Positions 58,142-64,000 of a stretch of DNA of 64,000 nt are shown here, piece by piece. The stretch is from Paraspadella gotoi (taxonomy: Eukaryota; Chaetognatha). Below the pieces are notes generated by a model. That model was not told the origin of the DNA. It ran no database searches and worked only from the letters and a program-made list of their open reading frames with translations. Every line of letters starts with the position of its first letter. Positions within the stretch are counted from its first letter, which is position 1. The stretch lies in contig CM119270.1 of assembly GCA_051294375.1 (NCBI GenBank), forward strand, positions 1,834,091 through 1,898,090, in the 5' to 3' direction. A program made the translations under genes and the position numbers.

Positions 58142-60925
58142 TAATTCACTTTTGTCGGTCCGTCGGTCCCACCCCTAAATCTTGTTGGTAAATAATTTTT
58201 ATCACATTAGAAAGTCATATAATGCTAAATTAAGCAAAAAAAACAAACGATGTCCGACCGTCCGTCCATCCGTCTGTCGGAAGGTCCGTCCCACTTTTTC
58301 ATTAAACTCCAATTACTCGTAATTGCATAGATGGATTGGAATAAAATTTTGTGTGGTGTTAGGAAAGTGTATGATTGAGCTGGAAATAAAGTTTCGATGG
58401 AATTGTGCGAGTGGAAATGAGTTTAAATGGGAAAAAAACATAAGTCAAATTAACTTAAATCTTTTTACTAATTTTAACCCATAATTACTCAAATAAATCA
58501 TAATTGGATGAATAGATTGGAATTAAATTTTGTGTGTGGGTAGGAAAGTGTGTTAGTGAGTTTGATATAAAGTTTTCATGGAATCGTGCGAGTAGAAATG
58601 AATTTAAATAGAAAGAACATAAGTCACTTTTATTTGAATTTTTTAAATAACTTTAATCCATAATTAATCTTATTAATCATAATTGAATGGATAGATTGAG
58701 ATTAAATTTTGTGTGTGGGTAGGAAAATGTGTGATTGAGCATGCATAATAAAGTTTGGAATCGAGGAGTGAAAGATGAGTTTGAATGAAAAAAGCCAAAG
58801 TCAAGTTGACTTGAATTTTATTATTTATGATATCATAATGTTTAATTAATTAATTGTTATTAATACTAAGAATGAAAAATGATACACTTTGAAAAAATGA
58901 TGCAGAAAAAAATCTATGCATATTGAAAAAATGATTCAAGTTGAAAGATTATGCAGGATGAAAGAATGTCACAGTGAAAGAATGGATGCAAGTTGGAAAG
59001 AATGATTCAAGTTGAAAGAATCGAAATGCAAGTTGAAAAATGATTCAGAGTTGAAAAAATGATTGAGTTAAGAAAAATATATCGAAAAAAATAGATCGAG
59101 TTGGAAAAAATGCAAGTTGAAAAAATGAATGCAAGTTTGAAAATGAAAGCAAGTTAAAAAATAATGCAAATTAAAAAATGTATGCGAGTTAAGAAAATGA
59201 TGCATGTTTAAAAAATAATAATAATTAAAAAATTATTTGTAATTTATTTATTTATTTTTTATTTCTTATATTTATTTAATTAATTACAGTTTAATTATCG
59301 TGGGCAGGTCACGACATTGTTTGCTCAATTTTGCAATTCTACTTTTAAAAATACAAATTTTTTGAAAAAAATTTTTTTTTTATCTAAAAATAAATATTGA
59401 AAATGCTAATGCTAAAAAATGCTAATGCTAATGCTAATGCTAAAAAATGCTATGCGTTTTAGCCATTTAAAAAAAATATTGGTCCATTGAAAGTTTTCTC
59501 AGAAATTTATTATGTAGTTTCGTTTAGGAAGGTTCCCAAATCTTCTGACCCACTCCATTGACATAGATTCGCCGTATCTTAACCCTAACGTCTAACTAAA
59601 TTCGCTTCATTTTTTTTACCGAACTGTCGAAATCTTTACTTTCATCATAATAAAATGAAAAGATCATGGACCGCTTCCAATTTTCTAAAAACAAACGATC
59701 GTAATCAATGTATTTATAATCTTAAAAGGCAAAATGTTATAAAAAAGGCATATTTAAAATTATTAAGCATTAATTCCATGCCTCTTAAAAACGAATATAC
59801 AACTCAAGTTTGAAACTGATGTGAGCAAAATACTTAAAATGTTTTAATGTATAAAAGCGGTCGAGTTAGGTCTCTCACTGAACCCCCTGTGGGCGAACAA
59901 CTACAACACGCAACCTCGGTCAAACTGGCCCTCGATCGTTTTCTCTCTTTCTCTCTCTCCTGTTATAGACTTAGTGTTAAAGGGTTTATAATAATTTTTG
60001 GTCTGATTGAGCCCTGGCATTTTATTTTTGAAAGCTGCAAATCTATGCTTAAATCTTTAAATTGAATATCTGGCTCTCTACATGGTTTAATAATGAACTA
60101 GTTTTGGTTTTTTTTTTATTAATATCCAAAAAACTATATTAACCAACGTAACGGGTAGTTCAACAATACTCATATAATTCCTCTGAGAACACAGGTATTA
60201 AATGAAGTTTCTAATTTACTTGATATAGGTAATATTAAAGTTTTTATGGACTTGACTGAAGCTGCGTCTCGGCTCTGGCTGCCTGCTGTGTTCTTATTCT
60301 CTGGCAGGCAGCTACTCATATTTCAATGACGTTGGATATTGAATATACTTAGTAATAAAGTTACTATTCACTATATCTTTCTGGTCAATTATGGACTGAG
60401 TTAAATTAAGCTCGTTGGATAAACACGCTCAAAAGATCTCCATCTGAAGCTGTTTATTGTTATTAACTTGTTGAAAAATAAAATCATTCTTAATCTAAAA
60501 ATTGTTGGTTCCACTGCACTATGGTGGGTTTTTAATAAATAGCTTGGAGTTAAGATTAGGAACGAGGCCAGGGTAAGATGGAATCACCAGCTATTACTAT
60601 GGTCTTGGTTAAGAGAGTGTGATAAATTAAAACAATAATTATGTTATGTAAAAAATTAAATAATTTCAAATATATATTTTTTTAATATTATAAAAGAAAG
60701 ATAAATATTATTTCAATATTTAATGTTGATACTGTTCTAATATTTATACTCATTGATGAACATCTCGTTAAAAGTTTCAGTACCTTCATAGTATCATCCA
60801 TACAAGTCGCATATTGTTGGGTGCTTCCTCCACTTGGCGGGAATTAAGTCGAATTGGAGCCTTTTATACTAAAAATTAAATCCTAAAATTAGTATTCAAT
60901 TATCATTTAATTAATCTGTCTGCAC

Positions 60926-61530
60926 AGAGATAGTCAATTAGTGTTAATGTGTTGTATGACAGAGACCGTTCAAATATAAGCAGTACCTGAGCTTCGGATC
61001 AGGCTGTAACAACCGTGTTACAGCGGGTTAAGCCCCGCCCCTCTTAACGCTAGGGCCACCGGGATAGACCCCAGACCTTGTGGGTTGAGCGAAGCGAATG
61101 GACTTGCCCTCCGGCCACCATGGCCACTGGATGAAACGGTTGGTGGATTTTAGTCCACCAGTAATCCCCTCCATCCGTAGGAGAGAGTGCTTTGCGTCTC
61201 TTCAGTGAATGTTGTTGTTGGTAGAAAGTTCATCGAGCCAGAGTTTGAGTGGTATGTCCCTGAAAGTGTTGTTGTTGCTTGTTGTTTCGGAAGTTGGGCC
61301 TCACCAACAAAGGATGACAGTAATTATCTGTTATCATGTTAAATGACTCGAAACGTTCAATAAGTGCAGTCCTGGCTTCGATCAGCTGTAACCACCGGTG
61401 TTACAGGCGGTTAAGCGCCCCGATGCCATCTTAACTGCCTAGGCGGCCACCCGGGCTCGACCCTGACTTTGGGTTGGGGGCGAATACTTGTTGCCCGCAC
61501 CCAAACTGCCAGTGATGAAGCGGTTGGGTT
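60926..61530 (-). mobile_element. Two adjacent tRNA-like SINE members
   Basis: The first (60926-61320) ends with the hairpin at 61141-61160 plus extension. The second (61320-61530) has GGTCGAGCCCGG as a B-box-like motif on the minus strand. Both have many small indels. Confidence 0.55.
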
Positions 61531-62960
61531 CTATTCGATTTAGAATGGAAGGTGTAATCAGAAACCGTATCTCGAACGATGAAAAAAATTGTAGATGAAA
61601 AAAATGAAGTAGAATGTATCCAAAACTATAAAAAAAATTAACAGTTTTACTCTCAACATATGGTAGCATTAACAGTATACTAGCGCATACACGCGACTAT
61701 AATTTATTGACATCACTACATATGCTATTTTCAGTTTAAAATTTATTTGTTTTCACGGTTTATTCATTTAGCTACTCCAATATATCTATTCATTAATCAT
61801 AAAAAAGTTTGGAGCAAACAATGATAAAGCACCAGATAATTCCTTCAAATAGTGATCCAGTTTGCATTTACATTACACATCAGACGATTCCATCGAATTT
61901 GAAATTGCCAGCTCAATCACCACACAAATTCCAAGTAAATCGCGCCATCCGACATTAATTTGATTAATTAATACATCTTGCATTTACATTTATATAAAAG
62001 AAAAGAAGCATAATCAATTAGTTGCAAACATTTAACTCATTTCACTCAGACGAATATGCATCGATCTTGAATTTCATTTAAATCACACCACTTTCCAACC
62101 GCTCATACAAAAATTTCAAGTCAAAACGCCACCAAGCAATCATGAGTTAATTGCGTTCAAAAGCTAAGGGGGACGGACGGACGGAAGACAGACAGGCATA
62201 ATAAATTTTTTGTATTTCTGACATGATTAAGTGACATAACCGCAGATTGGTAGGGCGGACCGACACGGGATCGACAAAGTGAATTCTAAGCCGGAATCTG
62301 CTGTAAAATAGCTAAATAAGCCTCTTAATAAATATCAATTACTACACACGATATGGTTTTGGAGAGTTTTGAGTCCATATGTTTCCAATTACATAAAAAT
62401 TCATGTCATACCAACAATAATTGTAATAAAATATTGGTTTCTTCAAAGATTAAATCGCTTGGATACATGTTAAAACTAGGACCTATTAAAAGGGAATTGA
62501 AAAAATGAATAAACAAAACGGTAATGCTCAAATGTGTTGCGCCACCTGATGCCTTATCATGTGTATTTACATGACATGAATGTACATGATGTGACTACTA
62601 CTAAAGCGTAGTAAAAATTCTAAATTTAACTTTATGTAAATTTCTAAAAGTCAGGAACAAACACAGATACTATAAACATTTATGATAAAAAAAATTTTAT
62701 TATAAAATTTGCAGTAGGCCAAGTACTAATCCATAAATTGTTAATTCTTGTCATTAAGTTGGATGCAAATAAAAAAACCTGTATTTTAAGCTGAAAATTA
62801 AATCTGTATATATAAATATGATTGTATAGTGCATCTCATATCACCGATAGTTGATATAGAAAACAGATTTGGGAAACAGTGCTAATTTTTTTAGCATGCA
62901 TTCAAACCATTTAGCTGGTTCATTATTCAAGGAGAAGAATTGTGTGAGGTAAAAAAAAAA
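61530..62960. other. AT-rich flank with repeat fragments
   Basis: Contains a decayed GGAC unit (61850-62300) and at 62590-62830 a fragment similar to the left part of the CGCAGTAG MITE region (compare 32560-32850). No exon was recognised. Confidence 0.5.
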
Positions 62961-63065
62961 AAAATTTAAATAAGAGAAGGTGAGAGGAAGAGGAGGAGAC
63001 CGGGAGAGAGAAAGAAGCGAGAGAGAGAGAGAGAGAGAGAGAGAAAGGGATTAATCCCTTTTAGT

Positions 63066-63165
63066 NNNNNNNNNNNNNNNNNNNNNNNNNNNNNNNNNNN
63101 NNNNNNNNNNNNNNNNNNNNNNNNNNNNNNNNNNNNNNNNNNNNNNNNNNNNNNNNNNNNNNNNN
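63066..63165. other. 100-N gap
   Basis: Scaffold-type gap of exactly 100 N next to a GA microsatellite (63008-63045). Confidence 0.97.
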
Positions 63166-63530
63166 CCATTCAGTTCATCTCCGAGCTATCGTGCTCTCGG
63201 CGAGCCTCTGAAAACTCTCCTCAAGATCCTCTGATTTTTCTCGACAAACTTCGAAGGAACTCGGCGACGTCAGCCTCCCGCTGCAGGGTGAGCTCTCTTG
63301 TTGTTGTTGTTGTTTGTTGTTGTTGTTGTTGTTGTGTTGTTGTTGTTGTTGTGTTGTTGTTGTTGTTGTGTTGTGTTGTTGTTATTTTGTTGCTGTTTTT
63401 GTTGTTGTTGTTGTTGTTTGTTATTGTTGTTGCTTTTTGTTATTGTTGCTGTTTGTTGTTGATTTAGTTTTCGTTGTTGCTGACGAGGTTGAAACTCGGC
63501 GACGTCGTCCTCCAGCATCCGGTGAGTTTG
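63166..63530 (+). repeat. (TTG)n microsatellite between two related GTGAG-ended segments
   Basis: CTCGGCGACGTCAGCCTCC ending GGGTGAGC at 63261-63293 and CTCGGCGACGTCGTCCTCC ending CGGTGAGT at 63496-63526 flank 63298-63462 (TTG)n. Both look like exon ends with splice donors; the duplication may mark alternative untranslated exons. Confidence 0.55.
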
Positions 63531-63733
63531 TTGCTGAGTGATTTTGTTTTTGCTGTTTTAGTTGCTGGACTTGATATCGTTGTTATTGTTTCTTGTTGTT
63601 TTTGGTCGTTTTTCTCTCTTCTTGTCGTTTTTTTTTTAGTTCGTTTTCATTTCTTTTCCACTAATTAATTTCTTTCATTTTGTTTCTTTGTTTGATTTAT
63701 CGTCCTTTCCACAAACGCCCCCCCCCCTACCAG

Positions 63734-63949
63734 ATGGCACCCTCAATAACAACAAAAGACAACAATAAAAGAACAACGAAAGAGCCTTCGCCTCGCCTCG
63801 GAGATCCACGCTTCGGTGGCGGCGAACGACGGAGAGATATGCTTTTGTTCCAAAGTTCGCGGAAGTCCGAAGGCGGCGCTCAGGCCGCGGAGAAGTTGGA
63901 TCAAACAAAAGATTCGGCGGCCACCGTCAAGTTCGTCTCGTCTCCTTAA
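63734..63949 (+). CDS. Possible 71-residue hydrophilic protein or first exon, unrecognised
   Basis: The first ATG after a C-rich tract opens 71 codons ending TAA: MAPSITTKDNNKRTTKEP followed by a Gly/Arg-rich segment around PRLGDPRFGGGERRRDML and an acidic/Ala-rich tail. Base composition rises sharply in GC inside the frame compared with both flanks, which suggests coding. There is no signal peptide, membrane segment or family motif I recognise. Upstream at 63.17-63.53 kb there are GC-rich pieces with GTGAG donors that could be untranslated exons. It might continue past a splice site before the stop. Confidence 0.3.
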   Translation: MAPSITTKDNNKRTTKEPSPRLGDPRFGGGERRRDMLLFQSSRKSEGGAQAAEKLDQTKDSAATVKFVSSP

Positions 63950-64000
63950 ATTTTTTAAACAAATTTTTATTCTTTTTTTTTTTTTTTAAATTCAGATTAA

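Larger units (their letters stand above)
57245..61330. repeat. 4-kb duplicated block, copy 2
   Basis: Second copy of 50070-54150, lower quality at the right end where SINE-family sequence is heavily indel-laden. Confidence 0.85.

Noticed and set aside
59847-60065. 72-codon plus frame starting in the TATA-like motif
   Set aside because: Its ATG overlaps the TATA box, and the first copy at 52.6 kb does not keep the frame.

Overview
The window is AT-rich, intron- and repeat-dominated animal DNA. It holds one recognisable gene: a membrane receptor-type guanylate cyclase on the minus strand, assembled here by reading exons by eye. The combination of a single transmembrane pass, a kinase-homology domain and a class III cyclase domain is typical of metazoan receptor guanylate cyclases. 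Degenerate TTAGGG-type tracts inside repeats would suit a lineage with vertebrate/lophotrochozoan-type telomere repeats better than insects or nematodes, but they are not telomeres, so I do not name a phylum. No bacterial-style genes, rRNA, tRNA or CRISPR arrays were seen.

Layout of the gene, 5' to 3' on the minus strand: a juxtamembrane Pro/Cys exon (50.33-50.43 kb); a transmembrane exon (47.5-47.7 kb); kinase-homology exons (best copies at 39.2, 26.25, 26.1, 25.8, 21.45 and 21.2 kb); the end of the kinase-homology domain and the coiled-coil linker (14.8 and 14.5 kb); and the cyclase domain in five exons (14.3, 14.1, 13.85, 13.3 and 12.7 kb). Splice sites and phases agree at nine of the thirteen consecutive exon pairs found: juxtamembrane-transmembrane, transmembrane-first kinase-homology, the two junctions on either side of the second catalytic-loop neighbour (26.1-26.25 and 25.8-26.1 kb) or within the activation segment, and all of the six junctions from the end of the kinase-homology domain to the last cyclase exon, less those noted as broken below. 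The breaks are at the activation-segment (DFG-equivalent) stretch, at the segment between 21.15 and 14.79 kb, and at one phase mismatch after the 39.2 kb exon. The extracellular ligand-binding domain was not found and probably lies beyond the window or in unread exons. The cyclase domain keeps both metal-binding aspartates and the guanine-type glutamate, but the motif that normally supplies the catalytic Asn and Arg is rewritten (IFGKNYEITKLMES in place of FGDTVNTASRMES). The pattern resembles the alpha subunit of soluble guanylate cyclase.

Most of the rest is repeats. The kinase-homology part of the locus is present up to three or four times (15.6-19.8, 20.4-31.5, 31.5-40.6 and 41.8-44.2 kb), and a second block occurs at 50.1-54.1 and 57.2-61.3 kb. 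Copies differ mostly by one-base insertions and deletions, and gaps of exactly 25 or 10 N sit among them. Part of the apparent tandem duplication therefore looks like uncorrected long-read gap filling or unmerged haplotypes. One nested insertion, present in two copies and absent in a third, shows that at least two real alleles or paralogues are involved. Elements with inverted ends (several MITE/foldback families, one with Tc1/mariner-like ends), a tRNA-like SINE family, 18-bp minisatellites in both orientations, and long CT/GA, AAT, AATC, TCGG and TTG microsatellites fill the introns and flanks.

The left 12 kb and the right 10 kb carry no gene I can support, apart from a weak 71-codon reading frame at 63.7-63.9 kb.
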